Position numbers and translations under genes: made by a program
Assembly: GCF_016920785.2 (NCBI RefSeq)
Contig: NW_024609839.1
Location: forward strand, 18,415,085-18,479,084
DNA from: Ixodes scapularis
Lineage: Eukaryota > Arthropoda > Arachnida > Ixodida > Ixodidae
Direction: 5' to 3'
DNA: 64,000 bases
Shown: piece after piece, positions 22,833 through 33,424 of the stretch
Layout of the letters: every line of letters starts with the position of its first letter
Position numbering within the stretch: position 1 is the stretch's first letter
Notes under the pieces: generated by a model
Seen by the model: only the letters and a program-made list of their open reading frames with translations
The model's database searches: none
What the model was told of the DNA's origin: nothing

Positions 22833-23379
22833 GTGGAAGAAAAGGACTCAAAGGTGGTGTCTTGGATAGCAACACTTGGACGCGAAGTTGCGTCTTGGTA
22901 TCGATGAGTTGGTAGTGCCGTAAATCGACGGTGAGACTGAATCGTCTTAAGAAATCCGACCCGATGATGGCCTGCCTCACGTCAGCGATCATGAAGATCC
23001 AACGGAATGTCCGCTGGAGACCGATGTTCAAAGTCAGTGACTTTTCTCCGTAGGCTTTTATTCTGGATCCATTCACCGCTTGCAGCGGGGGAGTTTCTTG
23101 TCGATATCGACGATCCTCTGATGTAGGAGGAACTACACTGACTTCGGCGCCAGTGTCTACTAAATAGCGAACTTTGGTTGAACATCGGTCATGTAAAACA
23201 GGCGGCTTGATGATGTAGGGCTCTCGACGTTTGCCGCCTTCAGCGAGTGCCCATTCCGTTTTCCAAAAATGAGCATGGCTGTCGGCACTGGCGAGCAGCG
23301 TTCCCATACCGGAGGTGATACCAGCACTGCTTTTGCTGAGTAGAGGCACTCGACGAGGTGGTGGTTCGGTTGTCGACAT
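22723..23379 (-). pseudogene. Gypsy aspartic protease region
   Basis: An open frame of 218 codons carries the retropepsin active site VRYLVDTGAEVSVVPPT (about 23170) and the downstream flap/second motif AIIGSDFLRRF (about 22960). It is separated from Gag by stops and is in a different frame from the RT, so Pol here would need a shift or is broken. Confidence 0.85.
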
Positions 23380-23452
23380 TTACTCGACGGTTGGCAGTAG
23401 TGACTTCGGTACTGCCCAATAATCTTGAGGGTCGTTGTTGAATGTTTGGAAA

Positions 23453-24133
23453 CTATCTGCTGAGGTCGTCGATCTTCTGTTCCATGCGCACATAGGCTGC
23501 CAAGAGATCCGGGGCTTGTGGCTGGGCGTTGGGATCAGACACAGATAGGCACGCTGTCGGGTTGATCGTCTGTGAATGGACGGATGATATTCCAGGTAAG
23601 TAGACGTCCATCATCCGGTCTGCCATGCGAGCCAGTGCTGTGACGGACTCCGTGGTGGTAGTGGTCAGGACGAGCCTAGTTTGCTGCGGCAGACGTTGGA
23701 GAAAAAGTTTTCGCAAGATTAAGGTGTCCATAGTCCCTGCCTTATCACTGAGAAGTTGCTCTATTCGTCGGAGAAGTTCTGTGGGTTTTTTGTCTCCCAA
23801 CTCTTCGCCTGTAAGCAGCTGCTGTATCCGTCGAGGCTCAGAATCCGTCGTACGTCGCACGAGTTCCGTACGTAACGTCTCGTAGGGCTGTTCTTCAGGT
23901 GGACAGCGCAAGATGTCACGGACGATGGCTGCGGTTGACTGGGAAAGAGCGGAAACGACGTAGTCAAACTTGGTAAAGGAGGATGTGATGTGATGTTTGC
24001 GAAATATCGACTCGGCAGTTAGAAACCATAGTTCTGAATCCGTAGACAAAAAATCTGAAGACTTGATAGGGGCTGCCGTCGCCTGTACCACGGTGGGCGT
24101 TTCAGAAGAAGCCACGTCGTTCCGAACGTCCAT
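23453..24133 (-). CDS. Gypsy Gag-like ORF
   Basis: Open for 226 codons from a start 95 bp inside the 5' LTR. Helical, Glu/Arg/Leu-rich capsid-like sequence: WFLTAESIFRKHHI, ALSQSTAAIVRDIL, YETLRTELVRR, LLRRIEQLL, ILRKLFLQRLPQQTRLVL, a layout common in arthropod Gypsy elements whose Gag lacks a CCHC zinc knuckle. No CCHC is seen. It is the only long intact ORF of the element and is probably a remnant rather than an expressed gene. Confidence 0.75.
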   Translation of the reverse strand: MDVRNDVASSETPTVVQATAAPIKSSDFLSTDSELWFLTAESIFRKHHITSSFTKFDYVVSALSQSTAAIVRDILRCPPEEQPYETLRTELVRRTTDSEPRRIQQLLTGEELGDKKPTELLRRIEQLLSDKAGTMDTLILRKLFLQRLPQQTRLVLTTTTTESVTALARMADRMMDVYLPGISSVHSQTINPTACLSVSDPNAQPQAPDLLAAYVRMEQKIDDLSR

Positions 24134-24204
24134 TGTGAAAAATCAATGTGTTGAGTAGCTCGCCGAGAACACAGCTGAGACTAGGCAGCTTGCAGAAGGT
24201 TGAT

Positions 24205-24228
24205 GTCGTTTAGATCGGGTCACCAACA
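24205..24228 (-). other. Candidate primer-binding site of the Gypsy element
   Basis: On the minus strand the base after the 5' LTR begins TGTTGGTGACCCGATC. TGGTGACCC is a common start for a primer-binding site complementary to a tRNA 3' end; the tRNA is not identified. Confidence 0.5.
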
Positions 24229-24380
24229 TGTAGCGTGCGGACTACATAAATATTTATTATATACGTATATACATGTAAAAGCGTTAAGAGGCCAAGAGGC
24301 GAAGCTGGGGCGAACATCGTTTCCAAAGCTGTCTCGTGCTGCTTGTGTTCTTCCTCTTCTAGTGCCGGCTGATCACTACA
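24229..24380 (-). repeat. 5' LTR of the Gypsy element
   Basis: 152 bp, TG...CA ends, counterpart of 19949-20102; ATAT at 24381-24384 is the target duplication. The two LTRs differ mostly near their shared GTGATCAGCC/GTGAACGGCC end. Confidence 0.9.
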
Positions 24381-24689
24381 ATATGATATCAGCATTTTTA
24401 CAATTTGCTTTCCGTTTCTTAGGTAATGTGCTCTTAAGATGTATTATATCTATTGTTATCCAGGAGTTATAAGGTTTCGTTTTTACTATTTTTGGTACAT
24501 ATTTTCTTTCCTTATCGTGAATTAATAACCAACACGCTCAACCATCTACATTGTGGCGGAACTTTGCAATAATATGTTTAAAACCGTTCCATATTGTTGA
24601 AATGTCGCTGTCCGTCCCGAAGTCGCTGAAGTTCAAGAAAGAGTATCTTTAATAGCTTCATCAGCTGCAGGAACAAAATTAGGACACGT

Positions 24690-25350
24690 TTACTCTCGCG
24701 ACCTTTTTTTACTGGGAAAAATTAGTTGTAAGGAAAAAAGCTTGTGGTCGAAAATTCCATCATGAACGCTAACGTCAGTTTCCTCAGGAAAGTTTCCAAC
24801 AAAAATAAGGTCCAGTGTATTATTGCTATTTTGGCAAATGTGAGTACCTTCAGCAACACTCTGATTTAGATTGAAATTGAGCATCAACTCCAGCAGTAAC
24901 TTGCAAGCCTGGCAAGACCTCAGTCTTGCCAGGCTGTAAAGTCGATCAGTGAATTGACGGGAGAAAACAAAATCAACCGCCAGTATAGTTTTCATGTTAC
25001 GTTTGTATATTTGTTGCGTATGAAATTGAATGTTTTCTAGAAATTACTCGGGGGAAGATGGGCGCCGCTAGACAACACCTACGAGAGCCGAAAACCCATG
25101 ATAATCGATTTGGCACCTTACACTTTCATTGTCAGTTATATCGTCCAAGATAACGCGCGAGACTTCCTTTTGTACTATCAAGGCAATTCCCCCTCCTCAA
25201 GAGCCACGATCACGTCTGATTATTTTGTGAGGGGGGGGAGGAACTTCGGCATCCAAAATACCTGATCATAACTATGTTTCTGTGATTGCTATATTCTGCG
25301 GGTGGTACGTAAGTATAATTTCTTCGAGCTCGTGAACTTTATGACGATAC
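24690..25350 (-). pseudogene. CR1 AP-endonuclease domain relic
   Basis: The minus strand shows, with breaks, YKIIRRDRGSRGGG-like and ALIVQKEVSRVILDD sequence around 25250-25130, then ILAVDFVF (about 24985, in place of the usual LxGDFN), LLELMLNFNLNQSVAEGTHICQNSNNTLDLIFV (about 24900-24800), and VHDGIFDHKLFSLQL (about 24760). THIC...STLDLIF and the SDH-like FDH are standard CR1 endonuclease landmarks. The Asp of GDFN is kept; the SDH Ser is Phe here. Confidence 0.78.
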
Positions 25351-25539
25351 TTCGGGGATTTAGCAGTACAAAACAGAAGTGCTTCAATTAACGTCAATCA
25401 ACATCGTTTCGAGGTTTTCGAGAGCAGATGCACTTTTGACAGTCATTCTGCTCGTCCCATTCATAGAGGTTCCCCCTTTTAACTCGTTGTTTATCATAGT
25501 CTGGCACTGCTTTACGTCCTCTGGCTTTGAACTCGCCGG

Positions 25540-26153
25540 ATTTGTACTAAAGCTTGCTCCTTTTTGCCCGGGTACTCTTGCAAAAGTCATGGTTGACTGA
25601 AATTGTGGTTTCTTTCAGTTTATTACAAATTTTAGTACCTTCAGTTTTTCGTTATAGTCAAAGAAATTTATGATCACAGGCCGCGGTTTGTCTTGTTGTT
25701 TTTTCCTATTCTGTGAACTCTTTCAAACGAGCTAACCATCACTCCAAGCTTCTGTCCTATCAAGCCCTCAATTATCTGCCTTCTTAATGTTACGGTGCTT
25801 TCACAGTCGGGCTCAGAGAACCCGAAGATCATAAGGTTGCGGCGTCTGCTCCTACCTTCTAAGTCGTCAAGGTGCTTCTGGTGAAGCTGCAGGTCATTTC
25901 TGAAGGATGAGGCTTCCCCTTGCAGAACTCGAACCTCTTCCTTATGCTCCTGTAGGGCTGCCATTACTTTACCCATTCTAGCGTTGACTGTTGATTCCAG
26001 CTTTTCCTAAAAAGCCGCCAGGTTAACAATTCGCGTTTTAAGGTCATTTTGTGAGGTAAGCATAGAGTTCATGATAACCTTACGTTCTTCTATTCCCTGA
26101 GGCCCAGGATTTTGATCGACGTCCCAGACAGAATGATCAAAATAACACTTCAT
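25540..26153 (-). pseudogene. CR1 ORF1 with N-terminal 2A-like motif
   Basis: The frame starts at ATG 26153-26151, reads MKCYFDHSVWDVDQNPGPQG, and stays in frame with the coiled coil and RRM-like region, apart from one TAG near 26010 (AAF-stop-EKLEST). Then come AALQEHKEEVRVLQGEASSFRNDL (coiled coil), DDLEGRSRRRNLMIFGF (hallmark of L2/CR1 ORF1 RRM), ERVHRIGK and, after a shift, VIINFFDYNEKLKVL. ORF1 proteins of this group bind RNA and act as chaperones. The stop and shifts make this copy inactive. Confidence 0.78.
26100..26123 (-). other. 2A-like motif DVDQNPGP at the ORF1 N-terminus
   Basis: The minus strand encodes DVDQNPGP, 10 codons after the first ATG. The 2A consensus is D(V/I)ExNPGP; here Glu is Asp. 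2A-like sequences that cause ribosome skipping are known at the start of ORF1 in some non-LTR retrotransposons. Confidence 0.65.
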
Positions 26154-26389
26154 GCATCAACAAGAAGACATTCAACTGTGGCTTGGCACGGCAGAAAAAC
26201 AATACATTTATAATCACTTCAAAAGCAAGAAGCATGTTTCTCACAAACCTGAACAAAGAAGAAAGACACGTTGAGCGTTGTTGCCATTGTGGTCCCGCCG
26301 TGCGCTCTGAGGAATTCCAAGGTGCAATCCTTTTTATAAGCCTCCCATGGTGGCGCCGTCTTCAAACCGTGATTTGTTGGTGACGTTTC

Positions 26390-27330
26390 ATGGTGCGCTC
26401 TGGGGTATGCGCAATTGGTGCTTATTGCCGGCAGGCTCAAGTCGCTGACTTCATTCTTAAGTGTGGTCCGTACTTGCTGAGTCAGAACACAGAGCGTGAC
26501 CTGAACCAAGAAGACAGACAGCTGTGCGTGGGTGCCGCTATAACCGACCTTCAGTCCTTGTTTCCTCTTATTCCGTTGGCTGCATTTCGTTGTTGCCAAT
26601 GCAGGACAGCTCATTGTCTTTTTAGGTGGTACTGCGTCCTCCCCCTTAGCGTACGCGTTTGTGGAGGCTCGTCAACGACCGCTTCGGTGGCTCGGCGCCT
26701 CGGTAAGACATGAAGAGAAAGTCGGCAATGGCGGCTCAATCTAGCGCGAGTTTAAAGCGTCTGTATACCGCCAAAACAGTCTCGTCGTCTTTTCGTCGTC
26801 GTCTTTGCGCGCTTGCTATCATCGTTTAAACTAATCACGCTCAACAAATGCGAAGTGATTATGCGCTTTTTTTCTGCTCGTGATTGGTTTATCTGGCAGT
26901 GGCAAGCAAACAAAGCAGAGCGCCGTGGCGATCAACTTCTGGGGTTGGTTGATTGGCTCCGTCAGATCAGCGACGGCTGCGCTGGCACTCAATGGGAGAC
27001 GGATTGCAGTGTGACACAAATAGCACCAGGGGCAGACAAGGACGCGAACGCGCAGACGGATCGTGTTCACGTCCTTGGGTGTCCTTCGAGCTATCTACGT
27101 TCGTTATGCTTAAGGACAGAATATCGGAAGACTCCTTGAGAAACAACTCTACATTCTGTCTGGAGCTGAGGGTGTAGAAATGTCCTCAGAAAACTGGAAC
27201 ACTCAGAGCCGGATCCTACAGTACATTCCATCGTCAGCATCTACAGGTGAATTTGTAATACTAGTGGGGTGAGTGCATGCAGACCGCGACTCGCGCGGTC
27301 GAACGGCAGCACTTCTCAGGGCTTAGACTA
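26390..27330. other. Mostly unassigned; includes dispersed repeat 26668-26790
   Basis: 26668-26790 (GTGGAGGCTCGTCAACGACCGCTTCGG...TTAAAGCGTC) matches 16729-16845. The remainder has short ORFs with no recognised domain. Confidence 0.4.
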
Positions 27331-27339
27331 AAACTCGGC

Positions 27340-29110
27340 TACGGTGATGAAGAATTCGAGACCCGATTCCCGCACCCATAGCCGCAAAGTTTGCGGCGAT
27401 AAACCCATTCCAATGAACTGGAAGCGTGGTCGAGTCACATTCATTCCTAAGAAAGGTGGCAACAAACAGCATCTGCGTGACTACTGCCCACTCACTGTCA
27501 GAGCTTCAGCCCACAGGGTGTTTGCGACCATTCTTAATTGGAGCATCTCAAATTGGGCCGAGGTTGCTGGTGCTCTCACTGAACTACAAAATTGTTTCCG
27601 CAGACATCGTCGACTGGATGACAACTTGTTCACCCTGACCCAATGCATTCAGATAGCTCGGTTGCAAAAGCGGGATCTAGTCTAATGTTTTTTGGACGTT
27701 GCTAAAGATTACGACAGTGTTCCTCCTTCCTCGCTGATCAAGCGGCTCCAGCAGCTCAACATGCCGGAACCCTGGGTGGAATAAATAAAGCGACTACATA
27801 ATGAAAATTAGGTTATGGCAACGTTCAACGGAGCTTTTTCTGGTGACGTACCGGTGCGCAGGAGACTCTTTCAAGGTTGTCCGCTGTCCCCCGTTGTTTA
27901 CATCCTATATACATTCGGCATAAAGAAGGTGCTGGAACAAACAGACATTGGCGTTACTCTAAGACACATGCAACAGAGGGACATGGTCGAATGTCGGCTT
28001 CCCCGGCTCTCTTTCGCAGATGATATAGTACTGATGGCCGACAACGTGTAAGACATGAAGAAACTGCTGATGACCTGCGTAGCGGAAGCGGCTCAGCTTT
28101 GACAGCAATTCAGCGCCAACAAGTCGGCTGTGGTGCTTTTCTCCGGGCAGGGCGAGGGCCTTAAATCGCTCACCTTCCAGAACTCTGCGCTCCCTGTTAG
28201 TAGCCGATACAGATACCTTAGATTGACACTGACCAGTGCAGAAGATTACCTGGCAGAGCACCATGGAAACCTCAAGGCGTCGGTGACGAGGAAGCCAATC
28301 GTGCTACGTCGAAAGAGCCTTTGGTGCTGCGATCGGAACGTTATAACCCGCGAACTTCGGAAAATCGTCGGTGTACCAGGCTTGACCTTCGCCAACGCCG
28401 TTACATGTGCCCCCCAGCGAGATCCGAGAATACCTTGAACGGCACCAAAGGGAAATCGGACGCCAGGCGCTAGGATGTTATGGAAGAGTCGCAAACGAAC
28501 TCGTCCAAGGAAACATTGGCTGATCCTCTTTTAAGGCACGGGAGGAACTCAAGCAAGTTGGAGTACTGCGCCCGATTGCGACACATAAGTGTAGATTTCT
28601 GGGCGCGGCATTTTTTCGTGTACATCCACCTAAGAGGCGCGCATACAACATGAAGACGCCGTACCATTCGACTGGGGACGAAATACGAGACTTTCTCAAT
28701 GTCCGACGAGCCTCGAACAAACAAAGAGTGGTTTGCGAAGGTTAGAGAGCAAATTAAGACCGTCTAGGCGGACCGGTGGAGAGCACACATGCAGGAACAC
28801 TCAAGCATGCACCTTTACGCGCCTTTGAAGACCACCATTGCTCCTATCCTGGCTGAGCGTCTGCACTCTCAAGGCACAGCACGAGACGCTGAAGCATAGT
28901 CGAAGGAAAGAAGCTCGGGCTGGAGGAGGGGCAACGGGTGCTCCTTCCCTCCCAGGCTGTTAGCGACCTGGATTGTAGCACAACCACATAATCGCAAACT
29001 CAAGACGGGATGTCAAGACGCATTCTTGGCGCCTCATTGGATCCCTCGGCTGCAACACGTGGATGAAAAGGCAAAAAAATGTCGCTGTCAAACGCTTTTC
29101 GAGAACCTCG
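27340..29110 (+). pseudogene. LINE reverse transcriptase relic (second family)
   Basis: In sequence: WKRGRVTFIPKKGGNKQHLRDYCPLTVRASAHRVFATIL (RT fingers), GALTELQNCFRRHRRLDDNLFTLTQCI, a stop, then FLDVAKDYDSVP (first catalytic Asp; KAYDS is usual), PVRRRLFQGCPLSPVVYILYT (QGCPLSP box), and RLSFADDIVLMADN (FADD box intact). The 3' part (AEDYLAEHHGN..., then RQALGCYGRVANELVQGNIG in another frame) continues to about 28870. At least five in-frame stops or shifts. The FADDIVLMA box and DNLFxLTQCI block differ from the CR1 and I-group LINEs in this window, so this is a third LINE lineage; the clade is not assigned. Confidence 0.78.
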
Positions 29111-29839
29111 ATTGACCTTTAACTGTAGAGCGTGTTGGTAACATTGACTGGCAACAGAAAGAATAAAACAATCTCGTCCCGAGTTTAATTTATTATTTGT
29201 GTTGCCAGTCAGCCAAACCTCTTTGGTTGGTAGAGTTGGTAACATCAGGACTAAAGGTGAAATGGAGAAAAGCTCAGCTTAATAGTTCAGTATAGTGTAA
29301 TCATTTAACGAACGCAGGAATCTGTTTGTCTAATATAAATATTTGTGTTTTGTGTTTTTAGGATTATATACCTCGCGGACTTTTTTTACTGAATTTTTTA
29401 TTTAGATTTATTTTGGATATTCTTTTTAATATTGAGTCAATCAATTATTTTTTAGTATTTATGTTATTGGGTTATTTAATTCAAATGTAAATATTTATTG
29501 AAATCATTTCATTTGATCAATAATTAAATACAAAGTGAAAATGAAAAAGATTGTATTGCCAAGACTAAAGCTGTTTAGTTGATTTTTTCTGTTTTGTTTT
29601 TTTTACCTTTTCATACGTTATGCATTTGGTCACCTCGGCTAAGCTTCTCTCATTTAGAAGTGACAACAGCTGGCACTCCAACCTTTTTTTCCCGCCACTT
29701 TTGTTTCCCCGAAAATCATTTGGCAAAGGATTCGGCTGCCTACGACTGCAGCGTCCCCCCCTGTCTCATGGCGCTTTTTACTCCGCCTTCGAAACGGTTC
29801 ACTCTATTTCACTGACGGGGCAAAACAACAAAAGAGAAG
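29111..29839. other. AT-rich spacer
   Basis: Contains an 11-bp inverted pair TGACTGGCAAC (29142) / GTTGCCAGTCA (29201) and a very AT-rich stretch at 29280-29560. No gene. Confidence 0.45.
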
Positions 29840-30425
29840 AGTTTCAGGGAGCCGTTTTTGCACACACCGATTCTGTACGACCGGCTTTCCGGCACGAACC
29901 GCGCCTGTGGGAGTCTTCTGCAGCAGCGCATCCGCAGTTAGATTCTCAAGAAAAAAGGGTGTAAAAGGGTGTATCGTTACGCCCTTTGTCCCATATAATA
30001 CATCCCAAAACTTTATTTCGACGTACTGAGCCCTATAGTCGAACAGACAGCCCCAAATTTTACGAGGGGCTTGATAACGGTGTCATATAACGTATTCAAT
30101 GGCTAAAGTACGTATCAAAGACCACAGAAAGAAAACACCGAGTTTTTACAGTAGGGCCGAAAAACCCCGATTATTTTATTTTTTGTCAGTAAAACGTTCA
30201 TTAGCTATTTTAATAAGTTGTACCACACGGCTATCAAGCCCCTCGTGAACTTTCGGGCTGTCTGTTCGACTGTAGGGCGCTGTAAGTCGAATTGAAGTTT
30301 TGGGGTGTATTATATGGGACAAAGGGCGTGAGGACACACCCTTTTACACATTTCTTTCTTAAGAGTGTAGTACCAAAGTGCCCGTCCTACCGTATCGGTG
30401 TGCAAAACCGGTTCCTTTAAACTCT
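29840..30425. mobile_element. Foldback element with ~200-250-bp inverted arms
   Basis: The left arm (about 29840-30088) and right arm (about 30220-30425) are reverse complements with scattered mismatches and indels: AAAAGGGTGT, CGCCCTTTGTCCCATATAAT, CAAAACTT, AGTCGAACAGACAGCCC and ACGAGGGGCTTGATA all recur in order. A ~130-bp AT-rich spacer separates them. A transcript across it would form one long hairpin. No coding capacity. Confidence 0.8.
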
Positions 30426-31685
30426 TTAATAAACAGTTTTAGAGAACCGTTTTTGCTCATATGGTTTGGTACACGCTCATTCAGTGATACTCAGTAGAGG
30501 CCACTCCATGCAGTTTCCTTTCAAATCTCAAACCATTGACAAAAGGACGTATGCTGTTGATCTTCTCCAAGTCCCTTTCAGGACAACGGGCCATTGTACT
30601 TTTGAGCCACCACAAAGGCCACCGCTTCATTTTAAAGTTTGACATCTACGATTTGAGCTTCCAAAAGGAGGAAAGTCGTATAGCTTTTACAAGACTAAAA
30701 TCTATGAACTACCGCATTTGATTAGAGACGGATGGGGCACTTGAAATCACTTGAGCACCCTAACAGGCTCATCAGGCGGCGAGGTTGAACGGAATGGGAA
30801 GGAAACGTGCTTCCAGACGACGACGTTCATGAGTTTATTGAATTTAAAGTATCGGCCTCTATTGAAGAAAACATTTTTTTTAAAGTTAGTAAATGAAGTT
30901 AAATTTAATTCAGGACCGTTAGTCATGCCAATGGCAAGGGCGCCAGCGCGAGTCCAACTGGAGAAATACTATTTGATATGAGCGAGTCCTAATGAACTTG
31001 GTGCACTTTTAGGCCCGGGTATATTTCTTTTTGAATTGGGAAGTCATCAATATTAGTCTCCAAACTTTTGAATATTAAAATTGTAGAAAAATAAATTACG
31101 AAAAACTCCGAATGTGGGGCAACAAATAGACTTCAAAAAACACCCTCCGAATTTAAAAAAAAAAAAAAAAAAATGAACTCCGAAAACAGGGACCCCTGTT
31201 TCTGACTTAACTTTCCTGTTTATTTACAAGGCAAATTCAACTGTCGTACAGTTATACACCAATTACATTTTTCCCGATGAATTTAGTGGCAAGTAAACAC
31301 TTATGGCGTTACACTTTTAAGAAAGATTTTTTTTTATCTCTGCTTGGAACGCATTATGTGCAAAAGACGTGGTAAACGAACTATGCCAACTTGACTTAAC
31401 AAAAATAACAATCTACTCAATTAAAGTGTTCTTTTTTTTAAGAAAAGTCGGTAGTTTGTTTTGCAAAGCTAAATCCCGGCTTCTGATTAGACTTTTTTTT
31501 TTCATAAGAAAAAAAATAGGTATGTGAAATAGGTTGTTTACGCCGGCGGCTAATATTCTTATTTTGGTTCTCGGGGGTGGGGGAGTAATTAAGTAATGTC
31601 ACTTTGGACCACCGATTCTAAAGTGTTTACTCTGTCAACAAAACATCCGATGGTGGGGAAAAAAGTTGAGCGGCGATTCTTTCCT
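30426..31685. other. No recognisable feature
   Basis: AT-rich, several homopolymer runs (for example poly-A at 31156-31173). Short ORFs only. Confidence 0.45.
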
Positions 31686-31755
31686 CCACTGAGAATTACA
31701 AAGCTCTGCTGTTTTGGCTTTTACCAAAACAGCTGACCTTTGTAATTCTCAGTGG
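31686..31755. ncRNA. 70-nt precursor-like hairpin (candidate miRNA or palindromic MITE core)
   Basis: Exact symmetry: 18-bp outer arm CCACTGAGAATTACAAAG / CTTTGTAATTCTCAGTGG, a 4x4 internal loop (CTCT/TGAC), a 10-bp inner arm GCTGTTTTGG / CCAAAACAGC, and a 6-nt terminal loop CTTTTA. All 28 possible pairs are perfect. Size and shape resemble an animal pre-miRNA, but perfect palindromes also arise from small foldback transposons. I recognise no known miRNA seed. Confidence 0.45.
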
Positions 31756-33159
31756 CAAGGTAAACGCACACGCGAAAATCAAAGTAGAGCTTTTAACATG
31801 TGTAGAGTGATCCCCAAAGTTCACACCACCTGCCACGAGATGGTTCATTTTTGCCACGTTTTGTGATTTATTCATGGGCCTACCGGTCGAACTACGTGGT
31901 AAAGTATTGACTCCTCGATCACAACTGAACCGATGAAGACATTCCAGCCACTGCCGTGACCGATTTCGCTTTGAGTAGCTCGCACTAGACCAATATTGCG
32001 GTAACCGAGTTGCGGCGTTAAGTGTGTATAGCGACGTAAGTGCATGATTTACATGCGTGTGGAAATCACAACGCACTTATGTGAAATAAGTGAGATAAGC
32101 GGCTTTCGGAGAATGACTCCCTTCTGTCTATAGAAACAGCGAAGTATCCACCTGTCCCTTTGTACCCTACACTTCCATAAATAACGCCGCAGTTGCTTTG
32201 AATCACGTAATGATAAGAGGCAAAGGCTATCCTTTGATCTGTTGACTGGAACCATTGACGCAACGACGCAGGTCTGCCACGTCCTCATTGATATACAAAT
32301 GCAAGACCTGATTTTCCTTCAAAACTGATTTTTTTACTTCTTTTTTCACTGTGCACACTATAAAATACTTGCACATTATTCGCTCACCTTGTCCCCAGGT
32401 ACTCACGAAAGAAAAACAAAAATCTTTAGGTACACTAACAATAAATCTGCAATCATCTCCTGTTGTGTGAATTTCAGTTATAAGAGTTTTTTTTCATTAA
32501 AATATCGTGCACGATTCTTTGTTCGGAGCAGAATTTGTTTGTGAGTACGTAGAGTACGGCTGCACGAATGGTCGTTCAAATTTATTAGCTCCGTCCGCAT
32601 CGTAGCCTTCAGAGGCAAAAGGAACGCCATGGTATACAGTGCTCTCTTTACACCTCTCTTTAAACAAAGATATAGTGACGAGTCATCAAGAGAAGCATCT
32701 TTTATCACAGCTTTTCGTAGGCCTTGCCTGGCTGCAGTGTTATGAATCTAGTCACTGACAGCTTGAGTAACTTAGGGCGTGGTCTATTATAGTCACGCTT
32801 CTTGCTTCCTGATTGGTTGTTCGGCGTTCTCATTGGCTGATGCTGCAATCTCATTGGCTGCCGAGGTATCTGCTCGAGACTCGCCACACCTTGCGTTCGT
32901 GAACTTGACAGTGACTCTATTGCGCGCATGATATAGTATGCGCAAGTGTTGATTTTTTCATTAAATCACGAAATGGGCTTTTACCAGACGCTCCTTTTAA
33001 GAGATAACTCAGAAAATGAAGCGCGCCTCGATATTTAGTCCAATTCTAATACGACCTGTATATCATCATCATTTGGGGGTATTTTATGTGGGTTCACGGA
33101 AGTAGAGCAGCTCTGAGTAAACATTTGGTTTCTCGTCTGGCAATGAACAAAACTCCAAA
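31756..33159. other. No gene; possible CCAAT-type promoter at 32811-32860
   Basis: Three ATTGG (inverted CCAAT) boxes lie at 32812, 32832 and 32853, spaced 20 and 21 bp apart. No coding sequence next to them is recognised. The ORF at 31696-32076 has no known domain. Confidence 0.35.
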
Positions 33160-33370
33160 AAAGGTCAGGTTTCTAGTTTGATACCAGGACCAGGCCGATT
33201 TTTGTTTCAGTCGTGCAATGGTCACCTAGTGGTGTTTGTAAATTGATATTTGTCCTTTGTCCCCCTTGTTCCCCTCAACCAGTGATTATTATCGTTGTTC
33301 TTGTCCGCATTGCTGCACATTTGCTCTACTTTCAATAACATCATAACATTAAAATGCAGTTCATTCACCC
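33160..33370 (+). mobile_element. Truncated tRNA-derived SINE
   Basis: Starts in the box-B region (GTTTGATACCAGGACCAGGC) and continues CAGTCGTGCAATGGTCACCTAGTGGTGTTTG...CCTTGTTCCCC...GATTATTATCG, matching the SINE at 33425 without its first ~50 bp. Confidence 0.65.
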
Positions 33371-33424
33371 TTGCTAGTGTTAGACCGGTGCCGGCTGTTA
33401 AATCCTGTTTATCTACTGACGTCT

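Larger units (their letters stand above)
19949..24380 (-). mobile_element. Ty3/Gypsy LTR retrotransposon, structurally complete, decayed
   Basis: Two ~153-bp LTRs flank gag, protease, RT, RNase H and integrase in Ty3/Gypsy order on the minus strand, with a 4-bp ATAT duplication outside (19945-19948 and 24381-24384). There is no envelope-like ORF after integrase. I count about 17 differences between the LTRs by eye, so the insertion is old. It sits inside the CR1 LINE, dating the CR1 insertion as older. Total length 4432 bp is short for Gypsy, mainly because of the short LTRs and a Gag without a zinc knuckle. Confidence 0.92.
17385..26160 (-). mobile_element. CR1-type LINE, near full length, split by a Gypsy element
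   Basis: On the minus strand the order is ORF1 (26153 to ~25540), AP-endonuclease region (~25350-24690), RT (19945 to 17408, once the 19949-24384 insertion is removed), and a short AT-rich end with AATAAATAAATTAATA near 17390-17420. ORF1 has a coiled-coil-to-RRM-like layout and the RT has FADD, both typical of the CR1/L2 group. Many stops and shifts show it is dead. A second GC-rich insertion may lie at 19230-19560. The upstream sequence to ~26620, with TTATAAAAAG (minus strand, near 26332), is a candidate 5' UTR. Confidence 0.8.

Noticed and set aside
19949..24380. Endogenous retrovirus or errantivirus
   Set aside because: No envelope-like ORF lies between integrase and the 3' LTR; it is an ordinary Ty3/Gypsy retrotransposon.
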